NCBI GenBank assembly: GCA_002390285.1
Contig: DGPB01000005.1
Location: 1-54,514 of the forward strand
Origin: Cellvibrionales bacterium UBA4451
GTDB taxonomy: Bacteria; Pseudomonadota; Gammaproteobacteria; Pseudomonadales; Porticoccaceae
Length of the DNA: 54,514 nt
Direction: 5' to 3'
Below the pieces are notes generated by a model. It had not been told where the DNA came from. It worked only from the letters and a program-made list of their open reading frames with translations, and searched no databases. A program made the translations under genes and the position numbers. Position 1 is the first letter of the stretch; every line of letters starts with the position of its first letter. Shown here one piece after another: positions 18,130-26,252 of this stretch.

Positions 18130-19092
18130 ATGAGCTGGTTAAAAAAGATTCGCCCCAAGGGCCCTGCAACTCAGAAAAAGGATCGTACGCAAAGCGTACC
18201 CGAAGGGTTGTGGGCCAAATGCCCAAAATGCAGCGCGCCTTTGTATCGCCCCGAACTCGAAAAAAACCTGAACGTATGCCCAAAGTGTGATCATCATCTA
18301 CGAGTAGGTGCTCGCCATCGGTTAGATATCTTTCTTGACCCAGAGGGCCGTGATGAACTGGCCACTGAGGTTCAGCCAGTCGATCGACTTAAGTTTAAAG
18401 ATGTACGGAAGTATAAGGAACGGCTGGCTACTGCTCAGAAGGTAACAGGCGAAGACGAAGCGCTTATAGCCATGAGTGGCACATTGAAAGGTATGCCCGT
18501 TGTGGCTGTTTCTTTTGAATTTGCTTTCCACGGTGGCTCTATGGGCTATGTGGTGGGCGAGCGTTTTACCCGAGCGGCTAACCTGTCATTGGAAAAGAAT
18601 ATCCCGCTGATTTGTTTCTCTGCAACGGGTGGTGCTCGAATGCAAGAAGCACTTATATCTCTTATGCAGATGGCTAAAACCAGTGCCGTTATTGAGAAGC
18701 TTAGGATGCAAGGGATACCTTATGTATCCGTGATGACCGACCCAGTTTACGGTGGTGTTTCTGCTAGCCTTGCTTTGCTTGGGGATATTAATACGGCTGA
18801 ACCTGGCGCAAGAGCGGGCTTTGCTGGACCGAATATCATTGAGCAAACTATAAGGCAGAAATTACCCAAGGGCTTTCAGCGGGCAGAGTTCCTATTGGAA
18901 CACGGAGCCATTGATATGATCATTCATCGCCATCAAATGCGCGATACGTTGGCCTCTCTGCTGTCCAAATTCACTCATCAGTCAGAGCCAGGCAATGCTT
19001 TAGCGTCAGACGCCACTGTAGAGTCAGGGATTACTGAAGAAACAGACACCACTCAAGAAACAGACGCCCCCCGATGCCTCAGCGCTCGCTGA
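18130..19092 (+). CDS. accD: Acetyl-CoA carboxylase carboxyltransferase subunit beta
   Basis: AccD, with AccA, moves the carboxyl group from biotin to acetyl-CoA to form malonyl-CoA for fatty-acid synthesis. The N-terminal zinc ribbon is intact (CPKCSAP and CPKCDHHLRVGA, residues about 34-60). The crotonase-like core has FHGGSMGYVVGERF, FSATGGARMQEALISLMQMAKTSA and DPVYGGVSASLALLGDI. The 320-residue protein carries an acidic tail of about 35 residues after FTHQSEP. The tail contains repeated ETD units and is probably disordered. The last 19 bases overlap the start of folC in another frame, which indicates coupling. Confidence 0.96.
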   Translation: MSWLKKIRPKGPATQKKDRTQSVPEGLWAKCPKCSAPLYRPELEKNLNVCPKCDHHLRVGARHRLDIFLDPEGRDELATEVQPVDRLKFKDVRKYKERLATAQKVTGEDEALIAMSGTLKGMPVVAVSFEFAFHGGSMGYVVGERFTRAANLSLEKNIPLICFSATGGARMQEALISLMQMAKTSAVIEKLRMQGIPYVSVMTDPVYGGVSASLALLGDINTAEPGARAGFAGPNIIEQTIRQKLPKGFQRAEFLLEHGAIDMIIHRHQMRDTLASLLSKFTHQSEPGNALASDATVESGITEETDTTQETDAPRCLSAR

Positions 19093-20348
19093 ATGAATGG
19101 CTCAGTCTGCTAGAGGCTAGACACCCTACAGAAATAGAATTTGGACTTGATCGCATAGGCCGGGTTGCAGCGCAACTCGGCCTTAGTCATTCCTTGCCTG
19201 GGAAAAAGGTCATTACTGTTGCTGGTACTAATGGGAAGGGCTCTTGTGTTGCCGCTCTTGAGGGTATCTTGTTGGCTGCAGATTATCGAGTGGGTTGCTA
19301 TACCTCCCCGCATTTTATTGATTACAACGAACGGATCAGTCTGAATGGGCGTTTCGTGGGAGATCAAACTATTTGTTCTGCTTTTGAGCGGATCGAATCG
19401 GGTCGTGGCGATATCAGCTTGACGTATTTTGAATTTGGCACACTGGCTGCACTCTTGATTATGTCAGAGGCGGATCTAGACATAGTGGTGCTGGAGGTAG
19501 GGCTTGGTGGGCGTCTTGATGCCGTCAATTTGATTGATGCGGATATTGCTATTGTGACCAGTCTTGCGCTGGATCACCAAGATTGGCTGGGTGATGATCT
19601 AGACCAAATAGCAGCGGAAAAAGCAGCCGTTGCTCGACCCGGTAGACCCCTTATTTATGGTGATGAAATCCCCATACCCGGGTTACTAGTGGCAGCAGGT
19701 GATCTAGGCGCCCAACTGTTATTAAACGGACGTGATTTCCTCCCAACTGAATTCAATACAACTGCTGAAGACTTATCTTCTTCAACCACACTACCTCCAG
19801 TCAGTGTCGCTTGTGCAGTACAGGCGGCAAGGTTGGTTGACGGTAGTCTCTCTAAGTCGGTTATAGCTCAAGGGCTTCAACAGGTTAACCTGTTGGGTCG
19901 TTTTCAGCAGATTGACATAGAGGGTATAAGGCTAATTCTGGATGTGGCTCACAACCCGCAGGCTACAGAACTATTGGCGCAAAGGTTATCTTCAACAAAC
20001 CATAGGATCATTGCGGTTGCCGGGATTATGGCAGACAAGGATATTTCTGCCATGTTGGCAACCTTGGCGCCGGTAGTGAAAGATTGGTTTTTCTGTGATA
20101 TTCCCGGTCAGCCGAGGGCTACTACTGCACGAAAGTTGGCAGCACTGTTGTACAATGTGAAGGTCAGTATCAACGCCTTGGGTGTAGGGAATGTTGTCGA
20201 AAATAAATCGCCGGTTGCAGCACTTCAAGCTGCGCTAGATAACGCAAGTATTGGTGATACTGTGGTCGTTTTTGGTTCGTTTTTCACAGTGGGTCCAGTT
20301 TTGCAGTGGTTGAATCATGGTCAGAAAGGGAGTGTAAGTGGTGGGTGA
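19074..20348 (+). CDS. folC: Bifunctional dihydrofolate/folylpolyglutamate synthase
   Basis: A Mur-ligase-type ATP enzyme that adds glutamate to dihydropteroate and then to folates. The N-terminal RSLNEWLSLLEARHPTEI is typical. The P-loop is VAGTNGKGSCVA near residue 50. Further family motifs are YTSPHFIDYNERI, LEVGLGGRLDAVN, SLALDHQDWLG and the C-terminal DVAHNPQA and VFGSFFTVG. It has 424 residues. The ATG at 19074 lies inside the accD tail and has no clear Shine-Dalgarno, so coupling to accD translation is likely. Its 3' end overlaps the next gene by 11 bases. Confidence 0.95.
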   Translation: MPQRSLNEWLSLLEARHPTEIEFGLDRIGRVAAQLGLSHSLPGKKVITVAGTNGKGSCVAALEGILLAADYRVGCYTSPHFIDYNERISLNGRFVGDQTICSAFERIESGRGDISLTYFEFGTLAALLIMSEADLDIVVLEVGLGGRLDAVNLIDADIAIVTSLALDHQDWLGDDLDQIAAEKAAVARPGRPLIYGDEIPIPGLLVAAGDLGAQLLLNGRDFLPTEFNTTAEDLSSSTTLPPVSVACAVQAARLVDGSLSKSVIAQGLQQVNLLGRFQQIDIEGIRLILDVAHNPQATELLAQRLSSTNHRIIAVAGIMADKDISAMLATLAPVVKDWFFCDIPGQPRATTARKLAALLYNVKVSINALGVGNVVENKSPVAALQAALDNASIGDTVVVFGSFFTVGPVLQWLNHGQKGSVSGG

Positions 20349-20868
20349 AAATATAAAGCAGCGTATTGTCGGTGCGTTAGTGCTGATCGCTTTAGCTATC
20401 ATTATTATTCCCTTGTTGTTTGATTTTTCCGACAGCCGAGAAGTAGACACTAATACTCAGATTCCCCCAAGGCCTGAGATACAGCCGGTTACTGTGCCGG
20501 AGCCCGTGAGGCCTGAAAATATTGTCCCTGCTAAGTCGAGTGAGGAAGTTTTCCAGTTTGGCGTGGACTCAGCGGATCAGGGTAGCTCTCTTGAAGATGA
20601 GGCACCTACACTTTCTTCCGAAGGCCTCCCGGTTGCCTGGGTATTGCAGGTTGGTAGTTTTCGGGATGAAGAGAAGGCGAAAGGCTTGGTTAAAAGCTTG
20701 CTGGATGACGGGTATAAAGCCTTCGTGCGAAATCAAAAGGTGGATGGTGGTGTTCTAAGCCGTGTTTTTGTCGGACCAAAGGTCTTAAAGAAAAAGCTGG
20801 TAGAGGAAAAAGCGGCCATTGATAAAAAATATGGCGTTGACACTATTTTGCTGCGCTTTGAACCCTGA
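20338..20868 (+). CDS. SPOR-domain protein (DedD-like)
   Basis: A 176-residue, single-span inner-membrane protein. The membrane segment is IVGALVLIALAIIIIPLLF (residues about 10-28). A Pro-rich periplasmic linker follows, then a C-terminal SPOR domain from about residue 97 (WVLQVGSFRDEEKAKGLVKSLL, then RVFVGPK). SPOR domains bind denuded septal glycan, so a role in cell constriction is expected, as for DedD at the same position in E. coli. The start is GTG at 20338 with GGGAG five bases upstream. It overlaps folC by 11 bases. Confidence 0.9.
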   Translation: MVGENIKQRIVGALVLIALAIIIIPLLFDFSDSREVDTNTQIPPRPEIQPVTVPEPVRPENIVPAKSSEEVFQFGVDSADQGSSLEDEAPTLSSEGLPVAWVLQVGSFRDEEKAKGLVKSLLDDGYKAFVRNQKVDGGVLSRVFVGPKVLKKKLVEEKAAIDKKYGVDTILLRFEP

Positions 20869-20893
20869 CCTGTGAAAAGCTCTCTGTTACAAT
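20865..20893 (+). promoter_or_regulatory. Promoter upstream of cvpA-purF
   Basis: CTGACC (20865-20870), a 17-base spacer and TACAAT (20888-20893) with a TG dinucleotide before the -10 make a good sigma70-type promoter, 28 bases before the cvpA ATG. The -35 box starts in the last codons of the SPOR gene. No recognisable PurR box is present. Confidence 0.6.
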
Positions 20894-20921
20894 TTACGCC
20901 TGTTTCAAAGACGGCTGAATC

Positions 20922-21416
20922 ATGACTTGGGCTGACTGGGCAATTATTGCCGTTTTAGGTTTATCCGCACTGATTAGCGTCGTGCGTGGCTTTGTTAAAG
21001 AAGCGGTTTCACTGTTGATTTGGGTGGCTGCTGCCGTTGTAGCCTCCATCTTTCACGACCAACTCGCTGTCTGGATGGTCGATCTAATTACTACGCCATC
21101 GCTGCGACTGCTGACCGCTTGGGTCGTGCTGTTTGTTGTCGTATTGATCATCGGCGGCATTTTAAATTATTTGTTAGGAAAACTGGTTGAGGCCACGGGG
21201 CTCTCTGGTACGGATCGTCTGATGGGGCTTTTGTTTGGACTTGCCCGCGGATTGATTATCCTGATGACGATAGTGATTCTATTGCCTAATGTGCTGCCCG
21301 TGGATCAGGATCTATGGTGGCAAGAATCTAAATTGATACCCTATTTTTTACAGTACGAAGACTGGGCCAGAGATACCGGCGCAGCAGTAGTGGACTTTTT
21401 GAAGAACCTGCTTTAA
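20922..21416 (+). CDS. cvpA: CvpA family inner-membrane protein
   Basis: A 164-residue protein with four predicted membrane spans. It starts MTWADWAIIAVLGLSALISVVRGFVKEAVSLL, the conserved CvpA opening in which a short amphipathic loop follows RGF. Further hydrophobic segments are near 28-45, 63-85 and 100-120. CvpA is linked to colicin V production, envelope homeostasis and purF co-transcription in enterobacteria; its molecular activity is unsettled. purF follows after 66 bases. Confidence 0.93.
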   Translation: MTWADWAIIAVLGLSALISVVRGFVKEAVSLLIWVAAAVVASIFHDQLAVWMVDLITTPSLRLLTAWVVLFVVVLIIGGILNYLLGKLVEATGLSGTDRLMGLLFGLARGLIILMTIVILLPNVLPVDQDLWWQESKLIPYFLQYEDWARDTGAAVVDFLKNLL

Positions 21417-21482
21417 TCAGCTGGTATTTGATTGTAGATGCTTGAGAGCAGTAACTAGCCGTTTAAAGAGGTTGTCTGACCA

Positions 21483-23018
21483 ATGTGTGGTGTAGTCGGA
21501 ATTGTCGGTAAAAGTGATGTTAAGTTGCATCTCTATGATGCATTAACCATGCTTCAACATCGTGGCCAGGATGCTGCAGGGATCATGACCTGTGAGGGAG
21601 GGCGCCTTCACCAACGGAAAGGTGTCGGTCTGGTGAAAAATGTTTTTCATTCACGGCATATGGCTGAGTTGGTTGGTAATATGGGCATCGGGCACGTGCG
21701 TTATCCTACGGCTGGAAGTTCTGGTCCAGCAATGGCGCAACCGTTTTATGTGAATTCGCCCTACGGTATTTGTATGGCTCATAACGGCAACCTCACCAAC
21801 ACGGATGAGTTGCTGGAGCATTTGTTTAAATCGGATTTGCGTCATATCAACACTGACTCAGACTCTGAAGCTCTACTCAATGTGTTTGCCCATGAACTGC
21901 ACCTGCAGGGGAAGTTGCGACCAACACCCAATGATATTTTTGAGTCTGTTCGTCGGGTTCATCTCCGTTGCAAAGGTGCTTATGCAGTAGTGGGTATGAT
22001 TGCCAACTACGGTATGGTCGCTTTTCGTGACCCCTATGGTATTCGCCCTCTGGCTTACGGTCAGCGGGAAACGGATCAGGGTATCGAATATATCGTGGCC
22101 TCGGAGAGTGTGGCGTTTGATGTGCTTGGCTTTGAACTGGTAAGAGATTTGGCGCCAGGGGAAGCCTTGTATGTAGATGAGCATGGCGAGCTGCATTTAC
22201 AACAATGTGCAAACGATCCAAAATTGATGCCCTGTATCTTTGAGCATGTTTATTTTGCTCGCCCAGATTCTATTATCGACGACATATCTGTTTATAAATG
22301 TCGTTTACGAATGGGCGAAAAGCTGGCTGATAAAATAACCCGCCTATATCCCGACCTTGATATTGATGTGGTTATCCCAATACCGGATACCAGCCGGGTG
22401 TCTGCGCAGTCCATTGCGGAGCAGCTGGGGATCAAGTTTCGTGAAGGTTTCATGAAAAATCGTTATATCGGACGCACATTTATCATGCCAGGCCAGACTG
22501 AACGAAAGAAATCCGTTCGGCAGAAACTGAACCCCGTTAAACTGGAGTTCCTGGGTAAGAATGTACTGTTGGTGGATGACTCGATTGTTCGTGGTACGAC
22601 CTCAAAAGAAATCATCCAGATGGCCCGTGATGCCGGTGCCAATAAAGTGTATATGGCATCTGCAGCTCCCCCGGTACGTTTTCCAAATGTTTACGGCATT
22701 GATATGCCGTCGGCACGGGAACTGATCGCTCATGACCGAACTGATGAAGAGGTTGCTGAACTTATTGGTGCTGATTGTCTGATTTATCAGGACTTACAAG
22801 ACCTGGTGGATAGTGCCAAAGAAGGTAACTCAGAGATTGAATACTTTGACTGCGCAGTATTTGATGGTAACTATGTGACAGGTGATGTGGACCAGGCTTA
22901 TCTGGACAAAATAGACGCAGCTCGAAATGATAACGCTAAATTAACGAATGGTAGATCAGCAGACTCAGGTAGCGGTGAGGTAATCGGTCTGCATAATCCC
23001 GATGTGGAAACTGAATAA
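21483..23018 (+). CDS. purF: Amidophosphoribosyltransferase
   Basis: The first committed enzyme of purine synthesis, converting PRPP and glutamine to phosphoribosylamine. The protein begins MCGVVGIVG, so removal of Met exposes the catalytic Cys directly, as in E. coli, without a propeptide. The glutaminase domain shows GIGHVRYPTAGSS and MAHNGNLTN. The PRTase domain has VVIPIPDTSRVSA and the PRPP loop VLLVDDSIVRGTTSKEI near residue 360. It has 511 residues. The stop is immediately followed by the metZ ATG with no spacer. Confidence 0.97.
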   Translation: MCGVVGIVGKSDVKLHLYDALTMLQHRGQDAAGIMTCEGGRLHQRKGVGLVKNVFHSRHMAELVGNMGIGHVRYPTAGSSGPAMAQPFYVNSPYGICMAHNGNLTNTDELLEHLFKSDLRHINTDSDSEALLNVFAHELHLQGKLRPTPNDIFESVRRVHLRCKGAYAVVGMIANYGMVAFRDPYGIRPLAYGQRETDQGIEYIVASESVAFDVLGFELVRDLAPGEALYVDEHGELHLQQCANDPKLMPCIFEHVYFARPDSIIDDISVYKCRLRMGEKLADKITRLYPDLDIDVVIPIPDTSRVSAQSIAEQLGIKFREGFMKNRYIGRTFIMPGQTERKKSVRQKLNPVKLEFLGKNVLLVDDSIVRGTTSKEIIQMARDAGANKVYMASAAPPVRFPNVYGIDMPSARELIAHDRTDEEVAELIGADCLIYQDLQDLVDSAKEGNSEIEYFDCAVFDGNYVTGDVDQAYLDKIDAARNDNAKLTNGRSADSGSGEVIGLHNPDVETE

Positions 23019-24218
23019 ATGATAGATGATGATAGCTATGATCCTTTGGCAGGTGCAGGGCTTGATACATTAGCTATTCGTGCGGGCCATGTGCGTACCG
23101 CCGAGGGTGAACACAGTGAGCCACTCTTCCTGACCTCCAGTTATGTCTTTTCAGATGCTGCTGAAGCAGCGGCTCGTTTTTCGGGTGAACAACCCGGCAA
23201 TGTGTATTCTCGCTATACCAATCCCACCGTACGTATTTTTGAAGAACGAATCGCTGCACTTGAGGGCGCTGAGCAAGCAGTGGCCACATCATCAGGCATG
23301 GCCGCAACTCTGAGTACCTGTCTGGCACTATTACAAGCCGGTGACCATGTGGTTTGTTCCCGTGATGTCTTTGGTACCACCACGGTGTTACTGGATAAAT
23401 ACCTCCAACGATTCGGGGTTGAAACCACCTTTGTGCCTCTGACTGAGATGGATCAGTGGCAGCAGGCAATTCGTCCGGAAACTAAGCTCATGTTTTTGGA
23501 AACACCATCCAATCCCTTGTGTGAGGTAGCTGATATTTCGGCGCTCGCTGAGTTGGCCCATAGTAAGAATGTTCTACTGGTTGTGGATAATTGTCTTTGT
23601 ACTCCAGCATTACAGAAGCCGCTCGAACTGGGTGCTGATCTTGTTGTCCATTCCGCCACCAAATACCTGGATGGTCAGGGTCGTTGTATGGGCGGTGTGG
23701 TCGCTGGCCGCAGTGAGCTAGTAAATGAAGTGCTGGCCTTTATTCGCAGCGCTGGCCCAACTATGAGCCCATTTAACGCGTGGGTGTTCCTCAAAGGCCT
23801 AGAAACTTTAAGATTAAGAATGGAGGCGCACTCAGCCAATGCCCTTGAGCTTGCTTTATGGTTACAGCAGCAACCGCAGGTAGAAAACGTTTTTTATACC
23901 GGGTTAACAGATCACCCAGGCCATGAGATAGCTTCCCGTCAGCAGCGTGCCTTTGGTGGTGTTCTGTCTTTCCGGGTTAAAGGTGGGCGTGAACAAGCCT
24001 GGCAGGTGATCGATGGTACCCAAATGTTATCGTTGACCGCCAATCTAGGTGATGCGAAAACGACTATTGTGCATCCCGCAACGACGACTCATGGTCGTTT
24101 AACGGATGAGCAAAAAGCCGAGACAGGGATTACTGAAAACTTGATCCGCATCGCAGTAGGGCTTGAAGATATAGTTGATATTAAGGCAGATTTAGCTCGT
24201 GGTTTATCGACGATCTGA
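23019..24218 (+). CDS. metZ: O-succinylhomoserine sulfhydrylase
   Basis: A PLP enzyme of the Cys/Met-metabolism family that makes homocysteine from O-succinylhomoserine and sulfide. The 399-residue product has DTLAIRAG near the start and SSYVFSDAAEAAARF. It also has YSRYTNPTV, the PLP ring-stacking region SSGMAATLS, and the PLP lysine in VHSATKYLDGQGRCMGG. The end reads IRIAVGLEDIVDI. Its place directly after purF is the Pseudomonas arrangement, which supports MetZ over MetB or MetC. The sulfhydrylase specificity is inferred from this context and overall likeness. Confidence 0.93.
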   Translation: MIDDDSYDPLAGAGLDTLAIRAGHVRTAEGEHSEPLFLTSSYVFSDAAEAAARFSGEQPGNVYSRYTNPTVRIFEERIAALEGAEQAVATSSGMAATLSTCLALLQAGDHVVCSRDVFGTTTVLLDKYLQRFGVETTFVPLTEMDQWQQAIRPETKLMFLETPSNPLCEVADISALAELAHSKNVLLVVDNCLCTPALQKPLELGADLVVHSATKYLDGQGRCMGGVVAGRSELVNEVLAFIRSAGPTMSPFNAWVFLKGLETLRLRMEAHSANALELALWLQQQPQVENVFYTGLTDHPGHEIASRQQRAFGGVLSFRVKGGREQAWQVIDGTQMLSLTANLGDAKTTIVHPATTTHGRLTDEQKAETGITENLIRIAVGLEDIVDIKADLARGLSTI

Positions 24219-24225
24219 TTTCTTT

Positions 24226-24264
24226 CTAGTATCTATACCTAGTACCTGTAACTAGTACCTATAA
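24226..24264 (+). repeat. Three tandem 13-bp repeats between metZ and moxR
   Basis: Copies are CTAGTATCTATAC, CTAGTACCTGTAA and CTAGTACCTATAA, back to back. The last one runs into TATAAAATG, 25 bases before the moxR start. The repeats are imperfect and fill most of the 70-base spacer. Confidence 0.8.
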
Positions 24265-24288
24265 AATGCCAGCGGAGTAAAGGGCATC

Positions 24289-25206
24289 ATGCAAAAAGTA
24301 GTTGATGCAATTATTGCCAATATCAGCAAGGTGCTGATAGGCAAACAACAACAAATTACTTTATCGCTAGCGTGCCTTTTTGCTCAGGGACATTTACTGA
24401 TAGAAGACCTACCCGGCATGGGAAAGACTACCTTGGCTCATGCTTTGGCTAAGGTTTTGGGCCTCTCCTACAGTCGTATCCAGTTCACCAGTGACTTGCT
24501 TCCAGCCGATGTTTTGGGGGTTTCTATCTACGATAGAACCAAAGCACAGTTTGAGTTCCATCCGGGTCCTATTTTCAATCAGCTATTACTCGCGGATGAA
24601 ATTAACCGCACGACACCTAAAACTCAGAGTGCATTGCTAGAAGCCATGGCAGAGGGGCAGGTGACCATTGATGGCGATACACGGCCATTACCTAATCCAT
24701 TCTTTGTGATAGCAACCCAAAATCCTACTACGCAAGCGGGAACATTTCCCCTTCCCGAATCCCAGTTGGATCGTTTTTTAATGCGAATTGAACTGGGTTA
24801 TCCAGACCCGGCTTCAGAGCGAGAAATGCTGTCAGGTGAAGACCCACGAAAGCAGCTTGCTTATATTCCAGCAGTCATATCGTCAGAGCAACTGTTGAAA
24901 ATCCAGCAGCAAGTGTTACAGGTAACGGTATCTGACAGTCTCGTCGACTATTTACAACGGCTGGTTCAATTTACCCGTGATGACCCTATGTTCATGTCCG
25001 GGTTATCACCCCGTGGAGCTCTAGCGACATTACAGTGTGCTCGGGCTTGGGCATTGATTCAGGGTCGCCAATACGTCATTCCAGAAGATATTCAAGCCGT
25101 GTTGCCGAGCGTTGCCGGGCATCGATTGCGTGGGTCAGCAGAATCTTCAGGTCAGTCTGGCGAAGTGTTGGTTCAACGTGTGCTCAATGCTGTGGATATT
25201 ATCTAG
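24289..25206 (+). CDS. MoxR-family AAA+ ATPase
   Basis: A 305-residue AAA+ chaperone-type ATPase. Walker A is LPGMGKTTLA (residues about 42-51), Walker B is LLLADEINRTTPKTQSALLEAM (from about 97), and sensor 1 sits in VIATQNPTTQAGTFPLPESQLDRF. The C-terminal lid carries LSPRGALATLQCARAWA. MoxR ATPases act with VWA or DUF58 proteins to mature or remodel client complexes. Here the next two genes are a DUF58 protein and a transglutaminase-like membrane protein, the common moxR-DUF58-tgpA trio. Confidence 0.93.
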   Translation: MQKVVDAIIANISKVLIGKQQQITLSLACLFAQGHLLIEDLPGMGKTTLAHALAKVLGLSYSRIQFTSDLLPADVLGVSIYDRTKAQFEFHPGPIFNQLLLADEINRTTPKTQSALLEAMAEGQVTIDGDTRPLPNPFFVIATQNPTTQAGTFPLPESQLDRFLMRIELGYPDPASEREMLSGEDPRKQLAYIPAVISSEQLLKIQQQVLQVTVSDSLVDYLQRLVQFTRDDPMFMSGLSPRGALATLQCARAWALIQGRQYVIPEDIQAVLPSVAGHRLRGSAESSGQSGEVLVQRVLNAVDII

Positions 25207-25244
25207 CAGTATCGGATACGGAGCTTTAAACAGGAGTTAAGACG

Positions 25245-26252
25245 ATGGTTGAGAGGTTCGGCAAGTTTTTCCGCTATCACTTCTCCCATTGGGTTTATGG
25301 CCGTATCCCACCTTCTCGTTCCATCGCGCTGAACAACCGCAGTTTGTTTATCTTTCCCTCCAAAGCAGGTTTTGGCTTTTTACTGTTGGTTTTGATTTGT
25401 TGGTTAATGGCCACCAATTATGAAAACAATGTGGTGTTTGCCATTACCTGTCTTTTGATATCAGTTTTTGTTATCACCATTCTCCATAGTTTTTCTAATC
25501 TATCTGGGCTGAAGCTGAGTTTTGTCAGAGCAACACCTGCATTTGCAGGAGAGCAATTGGTTGTTGAGTTGGTATTGCACCAAGAGCAGTCTCGTTATCG
25601 TGAAAGCTTGAGCCTTTCTTTTCTGGGAGAGGAAGCGGTGGCGACAACACTCCATGATCAAGAATATATCCACGTAAAGGTACCACTGTATGCCCCAAGA
25701 CGCGGAATTTATAATCCGGGAAGATTAACGCTTGAAAGTGCCTACCCCCTGGGTTTACTTAGAGTCTGGAGCAAGTTGGACCTCGACATCGGGTGTCTGA
25801 TTTATCCTCAACCCATCTTTACTTCATCCGAAACGGTCAATGCTCACAGTCGGGGCAATGGCCCACTGCAAATGGGTGATGGCAGTGAAGATTTTGTCGG
25901 CCTTAATAATTATCAGCAGGGCGATTCACTGAAAAAAATTGCCTGGAAGCAATATGCCAAAGAACAGGGCATGTATACCAAGCACTATGCAGATTATCAG
26001 GATGAGCGAATCTGGCTTGATTGGAATGATTTTCCCGGGCTGGATCGCGAGACCCGTTTATCCCGACTTTGTGGCAGCCTGTTACAGGTTTCAGCTACCG
26101 ATAAGGCCTATGGTTTAAGGTTGCCGGGTATAGAAATATTGCCAGATAATAACGAGGAACATCGACTAAAAATACTCCGTGAGCTGGCCCTATTTGAAGA
26201 GCCAAGCAGGGGGGATGAAGAGGAACAGCCGTTTAGGAAAAAGCCACTGTGA
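25245..26252 (+). CDS. DUF58 domain membrane protein
   Basis: A 335-residue protein with two close membrane spans near residues 43-60 and 64-82 (FGFLLLVLICWLMATNYE, then FAITCLLISVFVITIL). A C-terminal DUF58 region follows, with GSEDFVGLNNYQQGDSLKKIAWKQYAK near residue 210. That motif resembles a degenerate von Willebrand A fold and is the part thought to interact with MoxR. The last four bases overlap the next gene, so the two are co-translated. Pseudomonas has the same arrangement. The biochemical role is not established. Confidence 0.9.
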   Translation: MVERFGKFFRYHFSHWVYGRIPPSRSIALNNRSLFIFPSKAGFGFLLLVLICWLMATNYENNVVFAITCLLISVFVITILHSFSNLSGLKLSFVRATPAFAGEQLVVELVLHQEQSRYRESLSLSFLGEEAVATTLHDQEYIHVKVPLYAPRRGIYNPGRLTLESAYPLGLLRVWSKLDLDIGCLIYPQPIFTSSETVNAHSRGNGPLQMGDGSEDFVGLNNYQQGDSLKKIAWKQYAKEQGMYTKHYADYQDERIWLDWNDFPGLDRETRLSRLCGSLLQVSATDKAYGLRLPGIEILPDNNEEHRLKILRELALFEEPSRGDEEEQPFRKKPL

